Assembly: GCA_030613545.1 (NCBI GenBank)
Contig: JAUWLU010000008.1
Location: 1 to 37,093 of the forward strand
DNA: 37,093 nt
Direction: 5' to 3'
DNA from: Desulfuromonadales bacterium
GTDB taxonomy: Bacteria; Desulfobacterota; Desulfuromonadia; Desulfuromonadales; Syntrophotaleaceae
Shown in pieces: positions 27,362 to 36,369 of the stretch; position 1 is the stretch's first letter; each line of letters starts with the position of its first letter. A model generated the notes under the pieces. It saw only the letters and a program-made list of their open reading frames with translations. It was not told the DNA's origin and ran no database searches. The translations under genes and the position numbers were made by a program.

Positions 27362-27703
27362 CTATTCCTGAAAACTGTCCAAAGCCTGGGTCGAGTCGGG
27401 AAAAATTTCGAACACCCGGTGCAGTCGGGTCAGTTCGAACATCGATTCTACCTGCGGCTGCAGGCCGCAAAGTTTGAGATTGCCGTTGCGGGCGCTGGCA
27501 TTTTTAAACCCGGAAACCAGGGCGCCGAGTCCGGACGAGTCGACAAAGCGTACCCCCTGCAGGTCGACGACCATATTGTTCTTACCTTCTTCAAACAGGG
27601 TCAGCATCTGGCCCTTCAAATCCGAACTGTTATGCGCATCGAGGCGTTCTTCCTGAATTTGGATCAGAGTAACGGCATCTCTGGATTCAATTGTCGTAAG
27701 CAT
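27362..27703 (-). CDS. STAS domain anti-sigma factor antagonist
   Basis: This gene encodes 113 residues forming one STAS domain of the SpoIIAA/RsbV type. The phosphorylatable serine region is VRFVDSSGLGALVSGFK. The N-terminal strand pattern (LTTIESRDAVTLIQIQEERLDAHN) is usual. Unphosphorylated antagonists bind the anti-sigma kinase and free the sigma factor. The ATG at 27703 has AAGGAG 7 bases upstream, so it is preferred to the longer frame starting at 27760. It is the first gene of a two-gene unit with the kinase. Confidence 0.92.
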   Translation of the reverse strand: MLTTIESRDAVTLIQIQEERLDAHNSSDLKGQMLTLFEEGKNNMVVDLQGVRFVDSSGLGALVSGFKNASARNGNLKLCGLQPQVESMFELTRLHRVFEIFPDSTQALDSFQE

Positions 27704-28007
27704 TACATTCTCCTTGAGGCTTGCTCGAGCAGGAAATGGAATCTTCAGGGGGTTGGCCATAAAAGTGAACCGCCCTTTATGGTGCTATGATATCACGTTG
27801 CCTTAAAGGGTCTGCTGATAATAGTGCGCAGACCCCTTCGGAGGCCTACTGCTAGTGTCTATCCTGGGGGCGATTGGGTCGATCGAACTAAGGCTAACTT
27901 GCCGGATTTCCATAGAAGATTATCATATCGGGATGGGCTGTAAAGGATTTTCTGACCGCTCATGGCGATTGACCCTGTAAGCGTGATATGATACTTGTCT
28001 TAACCGC

Positions 28008-28176
28008 CCAGGAGGGTGTCGGACTTACCATGAACCGACTGCAAAATCGTCTGATCGGCCCATATTCCCGACAATTTTCGCCAAATAGCCCTGCTATTTG
28101 CTCTCAAATTCTCGGAAATCTGTTCTCGAACAGCCATATTTTTCGTTTCGGTCCGTCAAGCCAGACAACCTCCTAG
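28008..28176. mobile_element. MITE-like hairpin element, unrelated to the 150-bp repeats
   Basis: Imperfect inverted ends of 19 bp (CCAGGAGGGTGTCGGACTT at 28008-28026 with its partner at 28158-28176, 15 of 19 matching) enclose a second palindrome with a perfect CAAATAG/CTATTTG core. A CCAG/CTAG pair at the outer edges could be a degenerate target duplication. No open frame of interest. It lies between the STAS gene and the TPR lipoprotein gene. Confidence 0.55.
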
Positions 28177-28185
28177 TGCCCCGTA

Positions 28186-28227
28186 AATCCCTTGTTCACG
28201 GCCGATAATCCCTTGTTCTCAGCCGGT
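28186..28227 (+). repeat. 21-base tandem direct repeat before the TPR lipoprotein
   Basis: Two adjacent 21-base units, each starting AATCCCTTGTTC, at 28186-28206 and 28207-28227, match at about 17 of 21 positions. They end 22 bases before the ATG at 28250, so they lie close to where regulation or the transcript start would be. Confidence 0.6.
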
Positions 28228-28249
28228 GACAGTTTTCCTAGGAGCCAGC

Positions 28250-29968
28250 ATGGCTGCAAAGTCTGCGATTCTTCTCCTGATGCTAGCCTGCCTGGCCGGC
28301 TGCCCCGCGCCATCGGCCTATTCGGTTCGCGCCGAGACCGGGGACCACGGTGCGACGCCAGGTTACGTTTCCCGTATTGAGGATCCGACCGCCAAAGCTC
28401 TCTATTTTTTTGGCCTGGCACGGCTTACTGTGGTCGACGGCGATTATCCGGCAGCGGTTGCGGCTCTTCAGCAGGCCTTGCAGTACGATCCCCAGTCGGC
28501 CTATCTACATCTGTTCCTGGCCGAACTCTATCTCTCCATGGGTGAGGTCCGAATGGCCGTTCGTGCGGCCGAAGACGCCTTGATCTATGCTCCCGAAGAC
28601 CCTCAACCCTATCTGCTGCTGGGCAATCTTTACTTTGAACAGGGCCAGGACGCGCAAGCTATTGCCCGACTGCAAAGGGCCATCGAGCTCGATGCCGAGC
28701 AGTCGGAGGCCTATTTGCGCCTTGGTGTCGCCTATGCCCGCAGCGGCGATAGCGAGCAGGCTGTTGCCGTTCTGAAAGCCTTGCTTGAGCGAGATCCCGA
28801 TTCGCTGCTGGCCGGATTGACTCTGGCGCGGGTCTATCGGGAAATCGGCCTTTCCAGCCGGGCCGAGGAGGTCTATCGCGATCTGTTAGGGCGACGTCCC
28901 GCACTCGATGCGGCTTATCTCGAATTGGCTGCCCTTTATCAGCGTCAGGGAGAGGCCGCCAAGGCGGTGGCCGTGTTGCGCGAGGCGTTGAGCCAGAATC
29001 CCGAAAATACCCCAATTCGTCTGCGCGTGGTGCGCTTACTGGTCGCCACCCGTAACTTTCGGGAGGCGCTGCAAGAACTCGATCAGGTCATACGGCAGCA
29101 TCCCGAGGGGGCCGAGGGCTACCGGCTGCGCGGTCTTATTCTTATGGAGCAGGAACAGTGGCCCAAGGCCGCAGCTTCCCTGACCAAGGCCCTGTCCCTT
29201 GAACCGGACTCGGCTCAGATTCGCTTTTATCTCGGCACCATTTACGAACGGCAGCAGCAATGGCAACAGGCCTTTCAGGCATTTCAAGCCATCGAAGCCG
29301 ATGCCGAGCCCTTTGCTGACGCCACCAGCCATATGGCCTATCTGCTGCACCGCATGGGGCGGCTCGATGAGGCTGTCGCCCTGTTGCGGGAGCGACTACC
29401 CAAACTGCCGCCGCGGGCGGAAATCTATTCCTTTTTTTCCTCCCTCTATCAAGAGCAAGGCGACCTTGCCGCTGCTCGGGCTGTATTGCAGCAGGGACTG
29501 AGCAAGCTGCCGCAAAGTGCCGACCTGCACTATCATCTCGGTCTGCTTTTTGATGGCGCCGGCCAGCAAGGGGCCGCTGCTGCCGCCATGCGCAAGGCCA
29601 TCGAATTGAATGGGGAACACGTCGAGGCCTTGAATTACCTGGCCTATTCCTTCGCTGAGCAGGGTATCCATCTTGATGAGGCCCTGCAATTTGCCCGGCG
29701 TGCTCTGGCTCTCGACAACGCCGGCCATATCCTCGATACTCTCGGCTGGGTCTATTTTAAGCTCGGCCGTTTCGCCGAGGCCCGTCCGGAACTTGAGGCC
29801 GCGGCCGTCCTGCTGAAGGACGATGCCGTGGTTCAGGAACATCTCGGCGACCTGTACCGGGCTCTGCAGCTCTATGATCGGGCCCGCCGGACTTACCGTA
29901 AGGCTCTGCAAATAAAGCCCGACAATCCAGTCCTGGAAAGCAAGCTGAAGGGGTTGGCCCATGACTGA
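28250..29968 (+). CDS. TPR repeat lipoprotein
   Basis: This gene encodes 572 residues. A lipoprotein signal ends in ACLAGC, with the cysteine at residue 18. The rest is a long array of about 14 tetratricopeptide repeats with the usual 34-residue rhythm (for example AIARLQRAIELDAEQSEAYLRLG, broken here as 20-residue pieces: AIARLQRAIELDAEQSEAYL). Such arrays bind partner proteins; this one is exported and lipid-anchored. The ATG at 28250 has AGGAG 5 bases upstream. The next gene overlaps its end by 8 bases, so the two are coupled. The specific partner is unknown; the LolB-like protein encoded next is a candidate. Confidence 0.9.
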   Translation: MAAKSAILLLMLACLAGCPAPSAYSVRAETGDHGATPGYVSRIEDPTAKALYFFGLARLTVVDGDYPAAVAALQQALQYDPQSAYLHLFLAELYLSMGEVRMAVRAAEDALIYAPEDPQPYLLLGNLYFEQGQDAQAIARLQRAIELDAEQSEAYLRLGVAYARSGDSEQAVAVLKALLERDPDSLLAGLTLARVYREIGLSSRAEEVYRDLLGRRPALDAAYLELAALYQRQGEAAKAVAVLREALSQNPENTPIRLRVVRLLVATRNFREALQELDQVIRQHPEGAEGYRLRGLILMEQEQWPKAAASLTKALSLEPDSAQIRFYLGTIYERQQQWQQAFQAFQAIEADAEPFADATSHMAYLLHRMGRLDEAVALLRERLPKLPPRAEIYSFFSSLYQEQGDLAAARAVLQQGLSKLPQSADLHYHLGLLFDGAGQQGAAAAAMRKAIELNGEHVEALNYLAYSFAEQGIHLDEALQFARRALALDNAGHILDTLGWVYFKLGRFAEARPELEAAAVLLKDDAVVQEHLGDLYRALQLYDRARRTYRKALQIKPDNPVLESKLKGLAHD

Positions 29969-30776
29969 TCTGCTTTGGCAGCGAACTAGCGGGGAGGCGA
30001 GCCGCCAAAACCGACCCCTGCTCCGTCGATTGGTGCTGGCGGCAAGCCTGGCGTTGCTCTTGGCCCGTTGTGTGCCGGCCCCGGCGCCTCTGCCGCGCTT
30101 GGATCAGCAGGTGCTGATGCAGCGCCTGCAGGCCAACGCCAGCGCCTATCAAAGCCTGCGCGGCATGACGCGAATCCATACCGAAAACAGCTCCGGGTCG
30201 GCCTCCGCACGGCAGGTGCTGCTGCTGGCCAAGCCGAACCGCATTCGGGCCGAGGTGCTTGGCCCCTTTGGCCAGCCGCTGCTGTTGCTGGTCGCCCGCG
30301 ACGGAGAGTTGAGTGTGTCCCTGCCGCGGGAACAGCGCTTTTTGCAAGGAGCTGCTACGCCGCAGCGGATCGCCCGCTTTATCCGCATGCCGCTGACAGC
30401 GGAACAACTGGTGCGCCTGGCCCTCTACGACGTGCCGCTTATCGCCTATGGTGACAGTGCCTTGACCCGCCATGAACAAGGCTATCGGTTGCTGTTGAAT
30501 GGCGCCGACAGTCGGCGGCAACAGCTCGATTTCGATGCCGTCGGACGACTGCTAGGCGCAACCTATTTTCGGGGCGAAGAGCCCTTGCTGACGGTGGCCT
30601 ACGGACGCTTCGACGGCCATCAGCAGGATTTTCCCCGGCAGGTGACAGTGACCATGCCTGAACAGGCCGCGAGCTTTTCCCTGACCTACAGCGATGTTGA
30701 ATTGAATCCGGAACTGGCCGCGGAGTCTTTCACCCTGCAACCGCCGGCCGGGGTGGTGACGGAGGCCTTGCCATGA
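29961..30776 (+). CDS. LolB/DUF4292-like outer-membrane lipoprotein candidate
   Basis: This gene encodes 271 residues. A basic, hydrophobic N-terminus leads to LLLARCVPAP, with a candidate lipobox cysteine at residue 37. The arginine just before the cysteine is not typical of a lipobox, so lipidation is uncertain. The body (YQSLRGMTRIHTENSSGSAS, KPNRIRAEVLGPFGQPLLLL, and a C-terminal FTLQPPAGV) resembles the LolA/LolB-like fold of DUF4292 proteins, which carry lipid or lipoprotein cargo. It overlaps the TPR gene by 8 bases and the next gene by 4, indicating one operon. It may work with the TPR lipoprotein at the cell envelope; that is inference. Confidence 0.75.
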   Translation: MTDLLWQRTSGEASRQNRPLLRRLVLAASLALLLARCVPAPAPLPRLDQQVLMQRLQANASAYQSLRGMTRIHTENSSGSASARQVLLLAKPNRIRAEVLGPFGQPLLLLVARDGELSVSLPREQRFLQGAATPQRIARFIRMPLTAEQLVRLALYDVPLIAYGDSALTRHEQGYRLLLNGADSRRQQLDFDAVGRLLGATYFRGEEPLLTVAYGRFDGHQQDFPRQVTVTMPEQAASFSLTYSDVELNPELAAESFTLQPPAGVVTEALP

Positions 30777-32416
30777 ATTCGCTGAACAACAGGATTGGCC
30801 TGTTTGCGGGGCTGCTGGTTCTGTGCTGCCTGTGGCTGGTTTGCGGCTGCGACCGGCGTGACGACAACCTGGCAGGGCAGGGGAAGACAGGGCCACCGAC
30901 GGCCGGCGATACCCTGATCATCGGTTCCGGGGCCGATGCCGTTACCCTGCTGCCGGTGCTGGCCAGCGACGGTACCTCAGGCGATATTAACGGCCTGGTC
31001 TATGACGGCCTGGTGCGCTACGACAAGGACCTCAACATCGAAGGGGAGCTGGCCGAGCGCTGGGACATCTCGCCGGACAACCTGACCCTGACCTTCCATC
31101 TGCGCCAGGGGGTGCGCTGGCACGATGGGGCGCCGTTTACCGCCGAGGACGTGCTCTTTACCTACCGGCTGCTGGTCGACCCCAATACCCCCACCGCCTA
31201 TGCCGAGCGTTACCGTCAGGTGGCCACGGCCGAGGTCCTCGATGCACACACCTTTCGCGTGCGCTACCTTAAACCCCTGGCCACTGCTCTGATCAGCTGG
31301 GCATTTCCCATTCATCCCCGGCATCTGCTGGAAGGGGTCGAGATCATCAAGAGCCCTCTCGCCAGCCACCCTGTCGGCACAGGGCCCTATCGCTTCGTTG
31401 CCTGGCAGCGGGGCGAAAAGATCGTGCTGGAGGCCAATCCCGACTACTTCGAAGGGCCGCCCTACATTCAGCGGGTTCTCTATCGGGTGATTCCCGATCC
31501 TTCGACCATGTTTCTCGAGATGCAGTCCGGTGGCCTCGACTACATGGGCCTGACCCCCCTGCAATACGCCATGCAGACCGACACGCCGGCTTTTCGCCGG
31601 CGATTTCGCAAATATCACTATCCGGCCTTTGCCTATACCTATCTCGGCTACAATCTGCGTCGACCGATCTTTCAGGACAAGCGGGTGCGGCAGGCTCTGT
31701 CCTTCGCCATCGACAAGCAGGAGATCATCGACGGCGTGCTGCTCGGTTTCGGCCAAGTCGCCCGCGGCCCCTACAAGCCCGGCAGCTGGGCTCATAATCC
31801 CGAAGTGCAGCAGTATCCTTACGATCCGCAGCGGGCCCGCACCCTGCTGGCCGAGGCGGGCTGGCAGGACAGCGACGGTGACGGCGTGCTGGACCGGAAC
31901 GGGCAACCCCTGGCCTTTACCATCGTCACCAACCAGGGTAACGACCAGCGGATCAAGGCCGGTGAGATCATTCAACGGCGTTTGTCCGAAGTGGGTGTGA
32001 AGGTCAAGCTGCGGGTCATCGAGTGGGCCGCCTTTCTCAAGGAATTCATCAATCCCGGCAATTTCGACGCCACCATTCTGGGTTGGAGCGGCGGCATCGA
32101 CCCCGATGTTTACAATGTCTGGCATTCGAGCAAGACCGGGCCGGGCGAGCTTAATTTCATCGCTTTCCATAATGCCGAGGTTGATCAGCTGCTGGAGGCG
32201 GGGAGGCGCACTTTCGACCAGGGGGAGCGCAAGCGGGCCTACGACCAATTTCAAGAGATTCTGGCCGAGGAGCAGCCGTACACCTTTCTCTACGTACCCG
32301 AAAGTCTGCCGGTGGTAGCGGCCCGTTTTCGCGGAATCGAACCGGCGCCGGCCGGCATCATGCACAACTTCACCCGCTGGTATGTGCCGGCCGAAGAACA
32401 GAAGTATAGCCGTTGA
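30773..32416 (+). CDS. oligopeptide-type ABC transporter substrate-binding lipoprotein
   Basis: This gene encodes 547 residues of the SBP_bac_5 (DppA/OppA) family. The signal ends in LVCGC, with the lipidated cysteine at residue 26. LAERWDISPDNLTLTFHLRQ, GVRWHDGAPFTAEDVLFTY and VGTGPYRFVAWQRGEKIVLE are the standard blocks. ANPDYFEGPPYIQRV and the C-terminal half (RQALSFAIDKQEIIDGVL) complete it. It binds a peptide or similar ligand in the periplasm and delivers it to the permease pair encoded downstream. It overlaps the LolB-like gene by 4 bases (ATGA). dppB-type permease follows after 55 bases. The ligand is not predictable. Confidence 0.93.
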   Translation: MNSLNNRIGLFAGLLVLCCLWLVCGCDRRDDNLAGQGKTGPPTAGDTLIIGSGADAVTLLPVLASDGTSGDINGLVYDGLVRYDKDLNIEGELAERWDISPDNLTLTFHLRQGVRWHDGAPFTAEDVLFTYRLLVDPNTPTAYAERYRQVATAEVLDAHTFRVRYLKPLATALISWAFPIHPRHLLEGVEIIKSPLASHPVGTGPYRFVAWQRGEKIVLEANPDYFEGPPYIQRVLYRVIPDPSTMFLEMQSGGLDYMGLTPLQYAMQTDTPAFRRRFRKYHYPAFAYTYLGYNLRRPIFQDKRVRQALSFAIDKQEIIDGVLLGFGQVARGPYKPGSWAHNPEVQQYPYDPQRARTLLAEAGWQDSDGDGVLDRNGQPLAFTIVTNQGNDQRIKAGEIIQRRLSEVGVKVKLRVIEWAAFLKEFINPGNFDATILGWSGGIDPDVYNVWHSSKTGPGELNFIAFHNAEVDQLLEAGRRTFDQGERKRAYDQFQEILAEEQPYTFLYVPESLPVVAARFRGIEPAPAGIMHNFTRWYVPAEEQKYSR

Positions 32417-32471
32417 TGAAAGTCTTCCGTATTTCTATTGTATATTAGTTGGTTAGCTTATAAGAGTTGCC

Positions 32472-33446
32472 ATGCTGCCTTATCTTTTTAAACGCCTGCT
32501 GCTGATGGTGCCTTTGCTGCTGGGGATCACCCTGATCTCCTTTGTGGTGATTCACCTGGCGCCCGGTGAGCCGACCGATCTGCAGACCCAGCTCAACCCC
32601 GAGGTCAGTGCCGAACTGCAGCAGCGGCTGCGGGCTCAGTACGATCTCGATCAGCCGTTGATGGTCCAATACGGCAAATGGCTCGGCCGCCTGGTGCGCC
32701 TCGATTTCGGCGACTCCTTCTCGCAGGACCGGCGGCCTGTGACCGCCAAGATCGCCGAGCGTCTGCCGGTGACCATTCTGATCAATGTCCTTTCCATCGG
32801 TTTGATTCTGGTCGTAGCGGTACCCATCGGCATCCTCTCGGCGGTGCGGCGCAATTCCCATTTCGATCGCCTGACCACTGTCTTTGTCTTTGTCGGCTTC
32901 GCCACCCCTTCGTTCTGGCTGGCCCTGTTGCTGATGGACGTGCTCGGGGTACGCTATGGACTGTTTCCCATCGTCGGCCTCAAGTCCCTGGGCTACGATT
33001 ACCTTAGTTGGTCGGGCCGGGTTTTCGATATGGCGCACCATCTGGTGCTGCCGGTCTTCGTTTCAGCTTTTGGCGGTCTGGCCGGGTTCTCCCGCTACAT
33101 GCGGGCCAATATGCTCGAGGTGATCCGCCAGGACTATATCCTCACCGCCCGGGCCAAGGGCCTGACGGAAAAAGCGGTGATTTGCAAGCATGCCCTGCGC
33201 AATGCTCTGCTGCCGGTGATTACCATTCTTGGCCTGTCGGTACCCGGGTTGATCGGCGGCAGCGTGATTTTCGAGACGATTTTTGCTATCCCCGGCATGG
33301 GCAAGCTCTTTTACGACGGGGTCATGATGCGCGATTATCCACTGATCATGGGCATTCTGGTGATCGGTGCGGTACTGACCCTGGTCGGTAATCTGCTGGC
33401 TGATCTCGGCTACGCGTTGGCCGACCCCCGTATTCGCCATAGTTGA
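32472..33446 (+). CDS. ABC transporter permease, DppB/OppB type
   Basis: This gene encodes 324 residues with about six hydrophobic helices. [20 protein letters not shown] is the usual DppB start. The cytoplasmic EAA loop is [16 protein letters not shown] followed by [11 protein letters not shown], and the end [15 protein letters not shown] is typical. It forms half of the membrane channel; its partner is the DppC-type permease at 35449. Normally the two genes are adjacent; here they are separated by galE and a GspE-N gene. The ribosome site is weak. Its TGA stop (33444-33446) is composed partly of the repeat element that follows. Confidence 0.95.
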   Translation: MLPYLFKRLLLMVPLLLGITLISFVVIHLAPGEPTDLQTQLNPEVSAELQQRLRAQYDLDQPLMVQYGKWLGRLVRLDFGDSFSQDRRPVTAKIAERLPVTILINVLSIGLILVVAVPIGILSAVRRNSHFDRLTTVFVFVGFATPSFWLALLLMDVLGVRYGLFPIVGLKSLGYDYLSWSGRVFDMAHHLVLPVFVSAFGGLAGFSRYMRANMLEVIRQDYILTARAKGLTEKAVICKHALRNALLPVITILGLSVPGLIGGSVIFETIFAIPGMGKLFYDGVMMRDYPLIMGILVIGAVLTLVGNLLADLGYALADPRIRHS

Positions 33447-33594
33447 CGGCGTTGCAAAAAGTCCACACTACTACGTTGCAGTGGTTTTTCAGGACTTTGA
33501 CATGCTTTATGTATGCCTTCATCCCTGAAAAACCACGACGCCTTGTAGGTCGATATTTTTGCTTAGCCATCTCATGACTTTTTGCGAGATCATC
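33445..33594 (+). mobile_element. 150-bp stop-codon-associated repeat, copy 2 (MITE-like)
   Basis: The element runs from GACGGCG to ATCATC, with inner arms GTGGTTTTTCAGG / CCTGAAAAACCAC pairing perfectly over 13 bp. ATAGTT flanks it at 33439-33444 and 33595-33600; including the next bases, the direct repeat is 12 bases (CATAGTTGACGG). The first two bases of the element complete the TGA stop of the DppB-type gene. It is in the same orientation as copies 1, 3 and 4. Confidence 0.87.
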
Positions 33595-33612
33595 ATAGTT
33601 GACGGTTGGTGA

Positions 33613-34659
<1,047 letters not shown>

Positions 34660-34700
34660 GCCTCGGGCGCACCACCCACCGTAATAGAAGGGGGCAGCGT

Positions 34701-35282
34701 ATGAACGACAACAGACCGAAACTCGGCCAACTGCTGGTCGAAGCCGATCTTATCGATGAACTCCAGCTCAAGTCGGCCCTGGTCCATCAGCAGCACTGGC
34801 GCTGCCTGTTCGGCGCCTCGCTGGTCAAGCTCGGCTACGTTGGCGAAGGGGAGCTGCTGGAGTTTATGGCCGAAGCCCTCAACCTGTTGCGGGTCGATCT
34901 TAAATGGCGCGCTATTCCCAGAGAGGTGCTGGACCTGGTGCCGGAAGCCAAGGCCCGGGAATATCATGTCATCCCGGTGGACCGCGAGGTGTTGCATGGC
35001 ACTGCCTATCTGCTGCTGGCCACCTGTGACCCGACCCATCTGGCCAACCTGGATGACCTGGCTTTTCTCACTGGCTGCGAGATTCGGCCGGCCTTGGCCG
35101 CCGAGGAGGAGATCCGGCAGGCCATCGACCGCTGCTATGGCGGCCGGCTGGAACCTCTGGCCGCCCCGGCTTCGGTGCCGGTTCGCCCGCCGGCCGTCGA
35201 TCAGGAGAAATTTCACAAACTGCTCCTATTGCTGCTAGCTAAGGGGCTTATTTCCCGTAGTGAATACGACCTTCTCAAGTAA
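34701..35282 (+). CDS. stand-alone GspE N-terminal (MshEN-type) domain protein
   Basis: This gene encodes 193 residues. The N-terminal part, KLGQLLVEADLIDELQLKSA followed by FGASLVKLGYVGEGELLEFM, shows the tandem LGxxLvexGli pattern of the GspE/PilB N-terminal domain, which in MshE-like ATPases binds cyclic di-GMP. The second part (REYHVIPVDREVLHGTAYLL and CDPTHLANLDDLAFLTGCEI) completes the domain. No ATPase part follows. The arginine of the canonical first motif is lysine here, so nucleotide binding is uncertain. A short C-terminal segment (HKLLLLLLAKGLISRSEYDL) resembles a small helical tail domain. GAAGGGGG precedes the ATG. It follows galE by 41 bases and is bounded by repeat copy 3. Confidence 0.82.
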   Translation: MNDNRPKLGQLLVEADLIDELQLKSALVHQQHWRCLFGASLVKLGYVGEGELLEFMAEALNLLRVDLKWRAIPREVLDLVPEAKAREYHVIPVDREVLHGTAYLLLATCDPTHLANLDDLAFLTGCEIRPALAAEEEIRQAIDRCYGGRLEPLAAPASVPVRPPAVDQEKFHKLLLLLLAKGLISRSEYDLLK

Positions 35283-35286
35283 GTGT

Positions 35287-35435
35287 GATGGCGGCGCAAA
35301 AAGTCCGCCCTACGTCGTTACGGTGTTTTTCAGGACCTCGACATGCTGCATGTATGCCTTCGGCCCTGAAAAAACACCAAGCCTTGTAGGACGAAATTTT
35401 TGCTTAGCCATTTTATAAGTTTCTGCGAGTGCATC
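35287..35435 (+). mobile_element. 149-bp stop-codon-associated repeat, copy 3 (MITE-like)
   Basis: The element runs from GATGGCG to GCATC, with inner arms GGTGTTTTTCAGG and CCTGAAAAAACACC. Flanking 6-mers are AAGTGT (35281-35286) and AAGAGT (35436-35441), five of six identical. The left flank overlaps the last two bases of the GspE-N gene stop (TAA, 35280-35282). The DppC-type start lies 14 bases after its end. Confidence 0.84.
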
Positions 35436-35448
35436 AAGAGTGGAGATT

Positions 35449-36306
35449 ATGGATGGTGAAGTGAAACAATCCTTCTGGCGTCAGGTCTTCTGGCCGCGGC
35501 TGCGCAACAACCGCATGGCCATGGCCGGTGCCGTCATCGTGCTGGCCATGGCCTTCCTGGCTTTGCTGGCGCCGCTGGTGGCACGGGATCCGGGTCATAT
35601 CGATATTGCCCTGCGCCTGCAGGCGCCGAGCCTGCTCTATCCCCTCGGCACCGACGATCTCGGTCGCGATGTGCTGGCCCGCATCCTCTACGGCGCCCGC
35701 ATCTCCCTGCTGGTTGGATTCGTCGCGGTCGGCATTGCCACGGTTATCGGCGTGGTGCTCGGCGCCTTGGCCGGCTACTACGGCCGCTGGGTCGATACCC
35801 TGATCATGCGTTTTGTGGATATTATGCTCTGTTTTCCGAGCTTCTTTCTCATTCTGGCGGTGGTGGCCTTTTTAGAGCCGTCCATCTGGAACATCATGAT
35901 CATCATCGGTCTGACCGGCTGGATGGGGGTGGCCCGGCTGGTGCGGGCCGAGTTCCTTTCCCTGCGGGAGCGGGATTTCGTGCTGGCGGTGCGCGCCGCT
36001 GGAGCCCGTGACAGTCGCATCATCTTTCGTCACATTCTGCCCAACGCCCTGTCGCCGCTGTTGGTTTCGGCCACCTTGGGAGTTGCCGGCGCCATTCTCA
36101 CCGAGAGCGCTCTGTCCTTTCTCGGCATCGGCGTGCAGCCGCCGACCCCTTCCTGGGGCAATATGCTTATAGCCGGCAAGCAGACCCTCGGCAGCGCCTG
36201 GTGGCTGTCGGCCTTTCCCGGCCTGGCCATTCTGGTGACGGTGCTTGGTTACAATCTGCTCGGCGAAGGGATTCGCGACGCCCTCGACCCGCGCCTTAAG
36301 GAATGA
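35449..36306 (+). CDS. ABC transporter permease, DppC/OppC type
   Basis: This gene encodes 285 residues. An N-terminal OppC-type segment (FWPRLRNNRMAMAGAVIVLA) is followed by LGTDDLGRDVLARILYGARI, conserved in DppC, and by five more hydrophobic helices. The EAA loop is LRERDFVLAVRAAGARDSRI with HILPNALSPL. It is the second half of the channel with the DppB-type protein. The ATG at 35449 with GGAG just upstream is chosen; an in-frame GTG at 35440 is possible. No ATP-binding subunit gene is present in the window. The GA of its TGA stop lies at the start of the partial repeat copy. Confidence 0.94.
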   Translation: MDGEVKQSFWRQVFWPRLRNNRMAMAGAVIVLAMAFLALLAPLVARDPGHIDIALRLQAPSLLYPLGTDDLGRDVLARILYGARISLLVGFVAVGIATVIGVVLGALAGYYGRWVDTLIMRFVDIMLCFPSFFLILAVVAFLEPSIWNIMIIIGLTGWMGVARLVRAEFLSLRERDFVLAVRAAGARDSRIIFRHILPNALSPLLVSATLGVAGAILTESALSFLGIGVQPPTPSWGNMLIAGKQTLGSAWWLSAFPGLAILVTVLGYNLLGEGIRDALDPRLKE

Positions 36307-36342
36307 TGGCTTAGCCATCTCATGACTTTTTGCGAGACCCTC
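36305..36342 (+). mobile_element. internally deleted copy 4 of the 150-bp repeat (38 bp)
   Basis: GATGGC at 36305-36310 is joined directly to TTAGCCATC and the right end (TCATGACTTTTTGCGAGACC). This equals the full element minus about 112 internal bases, with the break at a shared GC. The first two bases complete the TGA stop of the DppC-type gene. The flanking 6-mers AGGAAT and ACTGAT match at only three positions, so no target duplication is claimed. Confidence 0.75.
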
Positions 36343-36369
36343 ACTGATCGAAATAACGAAAGTTGTGAC

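Larger units (their letters stand above)
27704..28249. other. gene-free divergent region before the TPR lipoprotein
   Basis: No convincing gene was found. The region contains a hairpin GGGTCTGC/GCAGACCC at 27808-27835 and two facing 13-base motifs, CGTGATATCATAG (minus, 27785-27797) and CGTGATATGATAC (plus, 27982-27994). A MITE-like hairpin is at 28008-28176 and a 21-base tandem repeat at 28186-28227. A weak plus-strand promoter candidate is TTGACC (27969-27974) with GATACT (27990-27995). A short open frame inside the MITE-like element has no family features. Confidence 0.6.

Noticed and set aside
27988-28176. 62-codon frame overlapping the MITE-like element
   Set aside because: It is mostly the element's palindromic sequence and shows no transposase or other family features.
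36322-36369. Upstream extension of the SEC-C gene to ATG 36322
   Set aside because: The added residues come from the repeat fragment; the family start is at 36370.
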